Source: Lachnospiraceae bacterium (GTDB lineage Bacteria > Bacillota > Clostridia > Lachnospirales > Lachnospiraceae). From it: a DNA stretch of 58,477 bases. The stretch lies in NCBI GenBank assembly GCA_009774175.1, contig VSNG01000003.1:146378-204854 (forward strand). The letters run 5' to 3'. The stretch's first letter is position 1; each line of letters starts with the position of its first letter. Made by a program: the position numbers and the translations under genes. The notes under the pieces were generated by a model. The model was not told the DNA's origin. It did no database searches and saw nothing but the letters and a program-made list of their open reading frames with translations. Below are positions 1-8,757 of the stretch, piece by piece.

Positions 1-38
1 CCGCCCCCCCGCCCCGCCCCCTCCCCCCGCCCCCCCGG
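1..38. other. C-rich low-complexity run at the window edge
   Basis: Almost pure C with a few G and one T, ending at a CCCGGG. Nothing else in the window has this composition. The following MBOAT frame stays open through it but would encode mostly proline, which does not fit the membrane helix expected there. It is most simply a contig-end sequencing or assembly artefact. Confidence 0.6.
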
Positions 39-1328
39 GTAAAGGCAAAACGGATCTGCCTTTTTATTTGTATTGTGCTGAGCCTTGGCATATTAGGGTA
101 TTATAAATATTTTGCCTTTGGCATTGCTGTTTTAAATCGTTTTCTTCATTTGCTTCATCTGAACGAGGTCGGCGTAAAGTTTGATATTTTGCTGCCGGTC
201 GGCATTTCTTTTTATACGCTGCAGGCACTCGGCTATTTGATTGACGTTTACCGAGGCGACACGGATGCAGAAAAAAATTTTCTCAAATATGCGTTGTTTG
301 TATCCTTTTTTCCGCAGCTTGTGGCGGGGCCTATTGAGCGTTCCGAAAATCTGCTGACACAATTGTCAGAATCTCATGTGCTTCAATACGATAATTTCAG
401 AAAAGGTATACTGCTTTTGTTGTACGGACTGTTCCTTAAGATGGTAATTGCCGACAGGGCGGCGGCTATTGTAGATACCGTGTACGGGGACAACGCCGGG
501 TATCCCGGGCTTTACATTGTGGTGGCCACCGTCTTTTTTGCCATACAGATTTATTGTGATTTTTACGGGTATTCTACCATAGCAAGAGGCTCGGCGCTGC
601 TTATGGGGATTCGGCTGATGGATAATTTTAACGCCCCCTATTATGCCCGCAATGTAAAGGAGTTCTGGCGCAGATGGCATATTTCCCTTTCGGGCTGGTT
701 TCGGGATTACCTTTATATTCCGCTTGGCGGCAGCAGGAAAGGGAATGCGAGAAAGGAAGGAAACAGGCTGCTTGTGTTTGGTCTGAGCGGCCTCTGGCAC
801 GGCGCGTCCCTGTCCTATGTGCTTTGGGGCGCGTTAAACGGAATTTATCAGGTGATTGAGGATGCGGCGGATCGGCTGAAAGAGGCGGTATCGGTTCGTC
901 TGACTGCAGGCGGTTATCGGACAGGAGACATAGAGGCGGAGCGTTTCAGCAGGCCCTTGTTTCAGAGGAGCGTCACCTTTGTTCTGATTTCGCTCACCAT
1001 GTTGATTTTTCGCGCCGGTTCTTTGGAAGCGATGCGCCAGCTGTTACTTCATTTGTTTTCCGCCGCGAATCCGGAAATCTTTTTTGACGGCTCCCTGTAT
1101 GGATTGGGCGTGGAAGAGCGGGAAATGCACGCACTGCTTATCTCGATTTTTGTTTTGTTTACGGTAGACTATCAAAAGTACAAGGATAAGGATCCGGCGG
1201 CAATGGTATTGAAGCAGGGATGGTGGTTTCGCTATTTGGCGTATGCCGCTTTGTTTTTTATGATTCTTATTTTCGGATGTTACGGCGATACCTATGACGC
1301 GCAGCAGTTCATTTATTTTCAGTTTTAA
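3..1328 (+). CDS. MBOAT-family O-acyltransferase, 5'-truncated
   Basis: Polytopic membrane protein of the DltB/AlgI-type MBOAT family, which transfers acyl groups across the membrane to cell-surface polymers. Seen: many hydrophobic helices, the RRWH-(I/L)SL and 'FRDYLYIPLGG' block, and the catalytic-His motif 'SGLWHG'. The first in-frame start is a GTG at 75, but residues before it (KRICLFICIV) continue the expected N-terminal helix, so the gene starts upstream of the window and its first helices are missing. The next gene encodes an SGNH/AlgJ-like partner, the usual pairing for export-linked acetylation. The acceptor polymer cannot be told. Confidence 0.85.
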   Translation, partial: APPPRPLPPPPRVKAKRICLFICIVLSLGILGYYKYFAFGIAVLNRFLHLLHLNEVGVKFDILLPVGISFYTLQALGYLIDVYRGDTDAEKNFLKYALFVSFFPQLVAGPIERSENLLTQLSESHVLQYDNFRKGILLLLYGLFLKMVIADRAAAIVDTVYGDNAGYPGLYIVVATVFFAIQIYCDFYGYSTIARGSALLMGIRLMDNFNAPYYARNVKEFWRRWHISLSGWFRDYLYIPLGGSRKGNARKEGNRLLVFGLSGLWHGASLSYVLWGALNGIYQVIEDAADRLKEAVSVRLTAGGYRTGDIEAERFSRPLFQRSVTFVLISLTMLIFRAGSLEAMRQLLLHLFSAANPEIFFDGSLYGLGVEEREMHALLISIFVLFTVDYQKYKDKDPAAMVLKQGWWFRYLAYAALFFMILIFGCYGDTYDAQQFIYFQF

Positions 1329-1358
1329 GCCGTGGAAATGGCGTGGAGGATACAGGGT

Positions 1359-2408
1359 ATGAAGAGAGTATTTCGCATTATAAGCTTGGCGGTAAGCCTT
1401 GCGCTTACCGGATATTTGTTTGTTCATGTTTCCTATATGCATCGGGGATATACCCGCTTAATGGGATTTCACGGGCTGAAAGACAACACGATCGACGTCG
1501 CTTTTGTGGGGACGAGCGTTACCTTTTCGTCGTTTATGCCCATGGAGGCATGGAATGAATATGGGATGGCGGCCTATGACTATTGTACGAACACCCAGCT
1601 TGAAAACGCGCTCCGTTACAGTGTGAGGGAGGTCATGAAAACGCAGTCGCCAAAGCTGCTTTTGATAGACGTTGCGCCCTTTCTTGTGCAGCACAGCCCG
1701 GAGGTGGTTGCGGATGAGGATGATCCGGATTTGCTTATTAAATATAATATTGACAGTATGCCCTATTCTCTTAACCGGGCAAAGCTGATTGGGGAAATCA
1801 ACCGGGAGAAGGAGGGAGATTTATATTCTTATCTTTACTATACCTTTGACATTTGCAGATATCACAGCAATAGGCCGTCTGTCGGACAGTGGAATAATTC
1901 CTGCAACGACGTGAACAGAGGATATGGCTATTTGAGCAGAAACGGCGCCAGTGTGGTGAATACGGATCACTTTTTCAAAGATGACGGCACGGAGGAACCG
2001 CTGGAAGGAAAGCATGCGGTTTATCTGGAACAATTGCTTTCGGATATGGATCGGTTGAATTGCGAGGTGGTTTTTTATTGCGCGCCGGCTTACTTTATGG
2101 AGAATCGGAAGGACGAATGCTTCCGAAAGAATTATATTAAGCGGGTGGTGGAAGAGCGGGGATATGTATTCTGGGATTTGTCCGCAGAGGTGGAGACCGT
2201 AGGGCTGGATTACGAGTATGATTTTTGGAGTTACAACCATTTTGACTCGCTGGGGGCGGAGAAGGTCACGAGGTATCTTGCGAAGCGGATTGTGGACACT
2301 TATGAGATTCCGGACAGAAGAGACGATCCGCGCTATGAAAACTGGCACAACGACTATCAGGACTGGATCGGCATGAAGGGAGATTATAACGAGCAGGACA
2401 GGAAATAG
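1359..2408 (+). CDS. SGNH/AlgJ-DltD-like membrane-anchored acyltransferase partner
   Basis: 349 aa. The ATG at 1359 is preceded by GGAGGA 8 nt upstream. A GTG (1332) and an ATG (1338) lie further 5' but have no such site. An N-terminal hydrophobic anchor (residues about 5-23) is followed by a domain opening with 'VAFVGTSVTFSSFMP', a block-I GxS-like nucleophile motif. Near the C terminus 'YNHFDSLGAEKVTRYL' resembles the Asp/His block of SGNH hydrolases. It follows the MBOAT gene by 30 nt and probably accepts the acyl group outside the membrane. Family membership is read from motifs only; no specific homologue is claimed. Confidence 0.7.
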   Translation: MKRVFRIISLAVSLALTGYLFVHVSYMHRGYTRLMGFHGLKDNTIDVAFVGTSVTFSSFMPMEAWNEYGMAAYDYCTNTQLENALRYSVREVMKTQSPKLLLIDVAPFLVQHSPEVVADEDDPDLLIKYNIDSMPYSLNRAKLIGEINREKEGDLYSYLYYTFDICRYHSNRPSVGQWNNSCNDVNRGYGYLSRNGASVVNTDHFFKDDGTEEPLEGKHAVYLEQLLSDMDRLNCEVVFYCAPAYFMENRKDECFRKNYIKRVVEERGYVFWDLSAEVETVGLDYEYDFWSYNHFDSLGAEKVTRYLAKRIVDTYEIPDRRDDPRYENWHNDYQDWIGMKGDYNEQDRK

Positions 2409-2419
2409 TATTTTACCCC

Positions 2420-2448
2420 TTGACAGCGCCTTTTTCAGGTGGTATTCT
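2420..2448 (+). promoter_or_regulatory. sigma-A promoter of the trp operon
   Basis: TTGACA (2420-2425), 17-nt spacer, TATTCT (2443-2448). It lies just after the previous gene's stop and directly before the T-box leader, so transcription should begin near 2455. Confidence 0.85.
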
Positions 2449-2454
2449 ATAGAA

Positions 2455-2748
2455 AATTTAACGTTTTAAACCGTTGAAGCGGAGATAACGGCGATGATGC
2501 CTTTACAGAGAGCCTGTGTTGGTGAGAGTCAGGTAAGAAACAAGTTGTCAAATGGACCGCTGAGGGTGCAGTCAAATGCGCGAAAGCGCAGAGTATTCTG
2601 CAACGCGGGGCCCGCGTCAGAGGCCGGGGATATGTTGGTATCCTGCAAAGGGCACGGGATTTTCCCGTGAAACAAGGTGGCACCGCGGATAAAAGATTAT
2701 TCGTCCTTGACAGATTTTAAGAAAAGTCTGTCAGGGGCGTTTTATTTT
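2455..2748 (+). promoter_or_regulatory. T-box riboswitch, tryptophan-specific
   Basis: Leader of about 290 nt before trpE. Seen: the Stem I 'AGAGAGCC' distal motif (about 2507-2514), the specifier TGG at 2553-2555 followed by ACC and the typical GAGGGTGC downstream, and the hallmark T-box AAGGTGGCACCGCGG at 2674-2688. In the antiterminator AAGG pairs with CCTT at 2705-2708, leaving the bulge TGGCACC. The bulge TGGC fits a tRNA 3' end of GCCA, i.e. discriminator G as in tRNA-Trp. TGG is the tryptophan codon. Known mechanism: uncharged tRNA-Trp stabilises the antiterminator and allows read-through into trpE. Confidence 0.95.
2702..2748 (+). terminator. T-box-controlled intrinsic terminator
   Basis: CGTCCTTGACAGA (2702-2714) pairs with TCTGTCAGGGGCG (2727-2739), with G-T pairs near the base, followed by TTTTATTTT. 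Its 5' arm contains the CCTT needed by the antiterminator, so the two structures are mutually exclusive. Confidence 0.9.
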
Positions 2749-2833
2749 GCGCGCATAAGCAGAGTCGGTAGAAATAGGCTGCATGCTTGTATGCAGGGCG
2801 TTTCGAGCCTGTAGGAAGAAAGGAGAGAACAAA

Positions 2834-4339
2834 ATGAAAGTGTTGCCTTCTCTGGAGGAAGTAAAGAAAATCGCTGCAAGCGGGGCGTACAGGGCGATTC
2901 CTGTGAGCAGTGAAATGCTTTCCGATATCTGCACGCCAATCGAGGCTTTGAGAATACTGAAAAATGTTTCCAGGCATTGTTATCTGTTAGAGTCGGTGGC
3001 GGAGAAGGAAAAGTGGGGACGGTACACCTTTCTGGGCTATGATCCGAAGATGGAGATTACCTGTCTGGACGGGGAGATGAAAGCCGGGGGTCTCACTTTT
3101 CGAACGGATAATCCGTCCGAAAGCCTACGGCAGATCCTTTCGGAGTACAGGAGCCCGCGTTTTTCGTATCTGCCCTCCTTTACCGGCGGGCTGGTGGGGT
3201 ACTTTTCCTATGATTATCTGGGTTACAGCGAGCCTTCGATCCGGGTGGGCGTGAAGGATGAAGAGGCGTTTAAGGATGTGGACCTGATGCTTTTTGACAA
3301 GGTGATCGCCTTTGACAATTTCAGGCAGAAAATCATTTTGATTGTGAATATGCCGCTGGATGACGTGGAGGCCGGGTATAACAAGGCAGTCAGGGAGCTA
3401 AAGGAGCTGGCCAATCTGCTCCGCACCGGGGAGAAGAAGAAAGAACCGGCAGGGCGGCTTCTCGGCGAGGTAAAGCCGCTGTTTGACGAGAAGGCATACT
3501 GCGAGATCGTGGAGAAGGCAAAGGGCTATATCCGGGAGGGCGACATTTTTCAGATTGTTCTCTCCAACAGGCTGGAAGCGCCCTTTGCGGGGAGCCTGTT
3601 AGACACCTACCGGGTGCTCAGAACCATGAATCCGTCGCCCTACATGTTCTATTTTTCAGGCACCGACGTGGAGGTGGCGGGCGCTTCTCCGGAAACGCTG
3701 GTAAAGTTGGAAGACGGCGTGCTTCATACCTTTCCGTTAGCGGGAACGAGACCGAGAGGGAAGAACCGGGAGGAAGACAAAAGACTGGAGGCGGAGCTTC
3801 TGGAGGATGAAAAGGAACTGGCGGAGCACAACATGCTGGTAGATCTGGGGCGTAACGATCTTGGAAAAATCAGCAGATTCGGCACGGTGGAGGTAGAAAA
3901 GCTGCATTCCATCGAGCGGTACTCCCATGTCATGCATATCGGCTCCACGGTGCGGGGTGTGATCAGGGAAAATTTGGATGCGCTGGACGCCATTGAGGCT
4001 GTGCTGCCGGCAGGGACTTTGTCGGGCGCGCCAAAGATCAGGGCCTGCCAGCTGATTGGGGAACTGGAAAATAACAAGCGGGGGATTTATGGCGGCGCCA
4101 TTGGCTATATTGATTTTACCGGCAATATGGATACCTGCATTGCCATCCGCATTGCCTACAGAAAAAACGGGCGGGTTTTTGTCAGGAGCGGGGCCGGTAT
4201 TGTAGCGGATTCCGATCCGGCAAAAGAATTTCAGGAGTGTATGAACAAGGCAAGAGCGGTCATTACGGCTCTGGAGCTTGGACAGGAAGAGGATCAGGAG
4301 AGGTTTCGGAAGGGAGACAGGCATGATATTACTGATTGA
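2834..4339 (+). CDS. trpE: anthranilate synthase component I
   Basis: 501 aa. Converts chorismate to anthranilate using ammonia from TrpG. An N-terminal tryptophan feedback motif 'LLES' is visible near residue 52. The C-terminal chorismate-binding domain shows 'GASPETLV', 'PLAGTRPRG', 'DLGRNDLG', 'GTLSGAPKIRA' and 'RSGAGIVADSDP'. Start ATG 2834 follows AAAGGAGAG; an in-frame upstream ATG at 2783 lacks a ribosome site. The 3' end overlaps trpG by 17 nt, implying translational coupling of the two subunits. Control is by the T-box and, from the LLES motif, probably feedback inhibition. Confidence 0.96.
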   Translation: MKVLPSLEEVKKIAASGAYRAIPVSSEMLSDICTPIEALRILKNVSRHCYLLESVAEKEKWGRYTFLGYDPKMEITCLDGEMKAGGLTFRTDNPSESLRQILSEYRSPRFSYLPSFTGGLVGYFSYDYLGYSEPSIRVGVKDEEAFKDVDLMLFDKVIAFDNFRQKIILIVNMPLDDVEAGYNKAVRELKELANLLRTGEKKKEPAGRLLGEVKPLFDEKAYCEIVEKAKGYIREGDIFQIVLSNRLEAPFAGSLLDTYRVLRTMNPSPYMFYFSGTDVEVAGASPETLVKLEDGVLHTFPLAGTRPRGKNREEDKRLEAELLEDEKELAEHNMLVDLGRNDLGKISRFGTVEVEKLHSIERYSHVMHIGSTVRGVIRENLDALDAIEAVLPAGTLSGAPKIRACQLIGELENNKRGIYGGAIGYIDFTGNMDTCIAIRIAYRKNGRVFVRSGAGIVADSDPAKEFQECMNKARAVITALELGQEEDQERFRKGDRHDITD

Positions 4340-4889
4340 TAATTATGATAGTTTTTCTTATAACCTCTACCAGCTGGTGGGCGAGATTAATCCGGATATC
4401 AGGGTGATCAGAAACGATGAACTGACTGTGAAGGAAATCCGGGCGCTTTCGCCTGACTGCATCATTCTCTCGCCCGGGCCGGGAAGGCCGGAAAAGGCAG
4501 GCGTGATCATGGAGGTGGCGGAAACGCTTGGGAAAGAGATTCCAACCCTTGGCGTCTGTCTCGGGCATCAGGCCATCTGCGCGGCCTGCGGGGCCACAGT
4601 TACTTACGCGAAGAAACTGATGCACGGCAAACAGTCGGAAATTATCTTTGACAGAGACTGTCCGTTGTTTCAGGGATGTTCCCAAAGGACGAAGGTGGCA
4701 AGATATCATTCGCTGGCGGCGAAACGCGACACGATCCCGGATTGCCTGCGGGTTGTGGCGCATACCGAAGACGGAGAGGTGATGGCGGTGCAGCATCAGG
4801 AATACCCTCTTTACGGCGTACAGTTCCACCCGGAGTCCATCATGACGCCGGAGGGGAAGCGGATGCTTGCCAATTTTATAGGGTTATGA
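4323..4889 (+). CDS. trpG: anthranilate synthase component II (glutamine amidotransferase)
   Basis: 188 aa, class I glutamine amidotransferase supplying ammonia to TrpE. Catalytic triad visible: Cys79 in 'GVCLGHQ', and His169 and Glu171 in 'QFHPES'; the oxyanion motif is 'SPGPGRP' at 50-56. Start chosen at ATG 4323 after AAGGGAGA, because the protein then begins MILLIDNYDSF as in the family. It is a separate gene, not fused to trpE or trpD. It could serve folate synthesis too, but no pabB-like gene is here. Confidence 0.95.
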   Translation: MILLIDNYDSFSYNLYQLVGEINPDIRVIRNDELTVKEIRALSPDCIILSPGPGRPEKAGVIMEVAETLGKEIPTLGVCLGHQAICAACGATVTYAKKLMHGKQSEIIFDRDCPLFQGCSQRTKVARYHSLAAKRDTIPDCLRVVAHTEDGEVMAVQHQEYPLYGVQFHPESIMTPEGKRMLANFIGL

Positions 4890-4925
4890 GGCGGAAAGAT
4901 ATGGGGACAGAAAGGAGAACAGACC

Positions 4926-5957
4926 ATGATTAAAGAGGCAATTGTAAAAATTGTAAATAAGGGAGACCTGACCTACGACGAGGCTTACGGGGTGATGAAT
5001 GAGATTATGAGCGGAGAGACTTCCCCTACCCAGAACGCCGCTTTTCTGGCGGCGCTTTCTACCAAGAGCGCCAGGGCGGAAACCACCGATGAGATTGCCG
5101 GGTGTGCGGCGGCCATGCGGGATCATGCGACGAAGATGGAGACGGATATGGAGCTTTTTGAAATTGTGGGAACCGGGGGCGACAATGCCAGAAGCTTCAA
5201 CATATCCACCACTTCGGCGCTGGTGTGCGCGGCGGGCGGCGTGAAGGTGGCAAAACACGGAAACCGCGCGGCTTCCTCCAAATGCGGTACGGCGGACTGC
5301 CTGGAAGCTCTGGGAGTAAACATTAACCAGAGTCCGGCACGGTGCAGGGAGCTGCTTTCGGAGGCGGGCATGTGCTTTTTCTTCGCGCAAAAGTACCACA
5401 CTTCCATGAAATATGTGGGGGCGATTCGAAAGGAACTGGGTTTTCGTACCGTGTTTAACATCCTCGGGCCGCTGACAAATCCGGGAAGCCCCAAAATGCA
5501 GCTTCTTGGCGTGTACGACGAGTATCTGGCGCAGCCCCTTGCGCAGGTGCTGATCAGTCTGGGAGTAAAGCGGGGCATGGTGGTGTATGGACAGGATAAG
5601 CTGGATGAGATTTCCATGAGCGCCCCCACGACTGTCTGCGAGTTTAAGGACGGCTGGTTTAAATCCTATACGATCACCCCGGAGGAATTTGGCTTTTCCC
5701 GCTGTACCAGGGAGGATCTGGAGGGCGGAACCCCGGAGGAAAATGCGAGGATTACAAGGGCAATCCTACAGGGGGAAAAGGGACACAAAAGAAACGCGGC
5801 GCTTCTGAATGCGGGAGCGGGCCTCTATATCGCAGGCAGGGCTGAGAGCATGGCGGCCGGGGTTAAGCTGGCGGCGGAGCTGATTGATTCCGGCAAGGCG
5901 TTAAAGACGCTGGAGCGGTTTATTGAAGTGAGCAACCGACCTGATGCCGGGGAATAG
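4926..5957 (+). CDS. trpD: anthranilate phosphoribosyltransferase
   Basis: 343 aa, full length. Adds the PRPP ribose to anthranilate. Diagnostic 'GTGGDNARSFNIST' (PRPP/Mg site, residues about 79-92), 'KHGNRAASSKCGTADCLEALG' and 'GPLTNP' are present. AAAGGAG precedes the ATG. It lies 36 nt after trpG with no terminator between. Confidence 0.96.
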   Translation: MIKEAIVKIVNKGDLTYDEAYGVMNEIMSGETSPTQNAAFLAALSTKSARAETTDEIAGCAAAMRDHATKMETDMELFEIVGTGGDNARSFNISTTSALVCAAGGVKVAKHGNRAASSKCGTADCLEALGVNINQSPARCRELLSEAGMCFFFAQKYHTSMKYVGAIRKELGFRTVFNILGPLTNPGSPKMQLLGVYDEYLAQPLAQVLISLGVKRGMVVYGQDKLDEISMSAPTTVCEFKDGWFKSYTITPEEFGFSRCTREDLEGGTPEENARITRAILQGEKGHKRNAALLNAGAGLYIAGRAESMAAGVKLAAELIDSGKALKTLERFIEVSNRPDAGE

Positions 5958-6041
5958 GCGGAAAAAGGAGCAGAATGTCATCCGAACCAAGACGGAGGAC
6001 GAATGGTTTACATAAAATCAAATTTCAACGAGAGGCTGCAC

Positions 6042-6827
6042 ATGAATATTTTAGATCAGCTGGCACAGCATGCAAAATACAGGACAGAGCAGGCGAAAAG
6101 GGAAACGCCGCCTGCCAAAATAAAAGAACGAGCGTTATCTATGCCAAAGGGAAACTTTTCATTTGAGCGGGCCCTGCAAAAGCCGGGCGTCTCCTTTATC
6201 TGCGAGTGCAAGAAGGCCTCCCCCTCCAAAGGACTGATCGCCCCGGACTTTCCCTACTTGCAGATAGCCAGAGAGTATGAGGCGGCGGGAGCGGACTGTA
6301 TTTCGGTGCTGACGGAGCCGAAATGGTTTCTGGGAAGCGATGCATATCTGCGGGAAATTGCAGAGGCGGTTTCCATTCCCTGTCTGCGCAAGGATTTTAT
6401 TGTGGACGAGTATATGATCTACGAAGCGAAGGCTCTGGGCGCGTCGGCGGTGCTTTTGATCTGCGCCATCCTGAGCGGGCCGCAGATCAGAGAATATCTG
6501 GCGGTCTGCGAGACGCTGGGGCTGTCCGCGCTGGTGGAAGCCCACGATGAGACGGAGGTGGAGCAGGCGCTTTTAGCGGGCGCGCGCATGATCGGGGTAA
6601 ACAACCGTAATCTGAAAGATTTTACGGTGGATACGGAAAACAGCCGCAGACTCAGGGATATGATTCCGCCGGAGGTGTTGTTTGTCTCCGAGAGCGGAAT
6701 AAGCGGGCCGGAGGATGTGGCGCGGCTTTTGGAAATTGGAGCGGATGCGGTGCTGGTGGGAGAGGCGCTGATGCGGGCGGAAGATAAAAAGCGGGCGTTA
6801 TCAAAACTGCGTGGAAAGACAAATTAG
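6042..6827 (+). CDS. trpC: indole-3-glycerol phosphate synthase
   Basis: 261 aa TIM barrel closing the indole ring from CdRP. Motifs: 'ECKKASPSKG' (catalytic Lys), 'CLRKDFIVDEYMI', 'GVNNRNLKDF', 'VSESGI' and 'VLVGEALM'. The start is uncertain: ATG 6042 (GAGAGG 6 nt upstream) gives the usual family N terminus MNILDQLA; an in-frame ATG at 6003 has GGAGGA only 3 nt away and adds 13 residues. A separate ATG at 5975 has the best ribosome site (AAAGGAG) but opens a different frame of 63 codons that overlaps this gene. Confidence 0.94.
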   Translation: MNILDQLAQHAKYRTEQAKRETPPAKIKERALSMPKGNFSFERALQKPGVSFICECKKASPSKGLIAPDFPYLQIAREYEAAGADCISVLTEPKWFLGSDAYLREIAEAVSIPCLRKDFIVDEYMIYEAKALGASAVLLICAILSGPQIREYLAVCETLGLSALVEAHDETEVEQALLAGARMIGVNNRNLKDFTVDTENSRRLRDMIPPEVLFVSESGISGPEDVARLLEIGADAVLVGEALMRAEDKKRALSKLRGKTN

Positions 6828-6910
6828 TTTACATAAATAATTTTGAGCAGAAAATAAAAGCGAAGTCAGCATGAGACAGATAACAACGCGTGACAGGAAA
6901 GGGATTATCT

Positions 6911-7531
6911 ATGGAAATAATCGAAAATAAAATCAGGATTAAGCTCTGTGGATTAACCCGTCCTTGCGATATGGAAGCTGTAAACGAACTGCGCCCGGAC
7001 TATATCGGTTTTGTTTTTACAAAAAAGAGCAGTCGTTATGTATCGCCGGAGCAGGCGGCCGGACTGCGAAAGCTTCTGTGCCCGGGCGTATCGGCGGTGG
7101 GCGTGTTTGTGAATGAAGAGATTGGGCGGATTGCGGCGCTGCTTGCGGCGGGAGTGATTGATATTGTGCAGCTTCACGGCGCAGAAGACGAATCTTACAT
7201 CAGCCGTCTGCGGGAGCACAGGGACTGTCCTGTCATAAAGGCTTTTCGCGTGGATGGGGAAGAAGATATCGAGAAAGCCAGGGCCAGCACGGCGGATTAT
7301 GTGCTGCTGGATGCGGGAAACGGCGGAACGGGAACGGCTTTTGACCGTAAACTGCTTGTTCGTATGGACCGGCCCTATTTTCTGGCGGGCGGACTGGAGG
7401 CCGATACGGTGGGAGAGCTTGTAAAGCGGTGGCGGCCCTACGGTGTGGACGTGAGTTCGGGTATTGAGACGGAGGGCGTGAAGGATGCGGAGAAGATGCA
7501 AAGATTTGTAGAAGCGGTGCGAAACGTGTAG
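6911..7531 (+). CDS. trpF: phosphoribosylanthranilate isomerase
   Basis: 206 aa. Amadori rearrangement of PRA to CdRP, between the TrpD and TrpC steps. Motifs: 'KLCGLTR' (catalytic Cys13), 'DYIGFVF', 'VLLDAGNGGTG' (general-acid Asp), 'FLAGGL' and 'GVDVSSGIE'. Start ATG 6911 has AAAGGGA upstream; a GTG at 6890 in frame is less likely. An 83-nt gap from trpC holds no obvious terminator. Confidence 0.95.
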   Translation: MEIIENKIRIKLCGLTRPCDMEAVNELRPDYIGFVFTKKSSRYVSPEQAAGLRKLLCPGVSAVGVFVNEEIGRIAALLAAGVIDIVQLHGAEDESYISRLREHRDCPVIKAFRVDGEEDIEKARASTADYVLLDAGNGGTGTAFDRKLLVRMDRPYFLAGGLEADTVGELVKRWRPYGVDVSSGIETEGVKDAEKMQRFVEAVRNV

Positions 7532-7566
7532 GCGCGGTGTTACGGGATAAAGAAAGGAAAGAGATT

Positions 7567-8757
7567 ATGACAAATAATAACGGTCGTTTTGGTATTCATG
7601 GAGGACAGTATATACCGGAGACTTTGATGAATGCGGTGATTGAACTGGAGGAGGCATATCGGCATTACAAAAATGATTCGGCCTTCAACGAGGAGCTTAC
7701 CGCCCTGCTGAACGATTATGCGGGCAGACCGTCGGGACTCTATTTTGCGGAGAAGATGACAAGAGATCTTGGCGGCGCGAAAATTTATCTGAAAAGGGAG
7801 GATCTGAACCATACCGGCTCCCATAAGATCAATAACGTGCTGGGACAGGCGCTGTTAGCGAAAAAGATGGGAAAGACCCGGCTGATTGCGGAGACAGGGG
7901 CGGGTCAACATGGGGTGGCCACAGCCACGGCGGCGGCTCTTCTGGATATGGAGTGCGTGGTGTTCATGGGGGAGGAGGATACCGTCAGGCAGGCCCTGAA
8001 CGTGTACCGTATGCGGCTTCTGGGAGCGGAAGTCATTCCCGTAAAATCAGGAACGGGTACTTTAAAGGATGCGGTTTCCGAGGCAATGCGGGAGTGGACT
8101 TCCCGCATTGCAGACACCCACTACTGCCTGGGCTCGGTGATGGGGCCCCATCCCTTTCCTACCATTGTCAGGGATTTTCAGGCGGTGATTTCCAGAGAAA
8201 TCAAGGCACAGATACTGGCGAAGGAAGGAAAACTTCCCGACGCGGTGATCGCCTGCGTGGGCGGCGGCTCCAACGCCATCGGCAGCTTCTATCATTTTAT
8301 CGGGGACAAGGACGTGAGGCTGATCGGCTGTGAGGCGGCGGGCAGAGGCATCGACACCTTCGAGACGGCGGCTACGGTCAATACGGGGAGAGTGGGAATT
8401 TTTCACGGGATGAAATCCTATTTCTGTCAGGACGAATACGGGCAGATCGCGCCGGTTTATTCCATTTCCGCAGGGCTTGACTATCCGGGAATCGGGCCGG
8501 AGCACGCCCATCTCCACGATATCGGGCGGGCGGAGTATGTGCCTGTCACGGACGACGAGGCTGTGGAGGCTTTCGAGTATCTGTCTAAGACAGAAGGGAT
8601 CATTCCTGCTATCGAGTCGGCCCATGCGGTGGCTTATGCGAGAAAGATTGCGTCTGTTATGAAAAAAGACCAGATACTTGTAATAACCATTTCCGGCAGG
8701 GGAGACAAGGACTGCGCCGCTATTGCGCGCTACAGAGGGGAGGATATTCATGAGTAG
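7567..8757 (+). CDS. trpB: tryptophan synthase beta chain (TrpB1 type)
   Basis: 396 aa, PLP enzyme condensing indole with serine. PLP lysine is Lys87 in 'NHTGSHKINN', followed by 'ETGAGQHG', 'GSVMGPHPFP' and the phosphate loop 'GGGSNAIG'. ATG 7567 is used, preceded by AAAGGA. Overlaps trpA by 8 nt, as expected for the alpha/beta complex. A second, divergent beta gene is at 42793, so this genome has both TrpB classes. Confidence 0.96.
   Translation: MTNNNGRFGIHGGQYIPETLMNAVIELEEAYRHYKNDSAFNEELTALLNDYAGRPSGLYFAEKMTRDLGGAKIYLKREDLNHTGSHKINNVLGQALLAKKMGKTRLIAETGAGQHGVATATAAALLDMECVVFMGEEDTVRQALNVYRMRLLGAEVIPVKSGTGTLKDAVSEAMREWTSRIADTHYCLGSVMGPHPFPTIVRDFQAVISREIKAQILAKEGKLPDAVIACVGGGSNAIGSFYHFIGDKDVRLIGCEAAGRGIDTFETAATVNTGRVGIFHGMKSYFCQDEYGQIAPVYSISAGLDYPGIGPEHAHLHDIGRAEYVPVTDDEAVEAFEYLSKTEGIIPAIESAHAVAYARKIASVMKKDQILVITISGRGDKDCAAIARYRGEDIHE

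Noticed and set aside
1..74. GTG at 75 as true start of the MBOAT gene
   Set aside because: The frame is open upstream and encodes the expected hydrophobic N-terminal helix; no ribosome site precedes the GTG. The C-rich bases before it look like a contig-end artefact.
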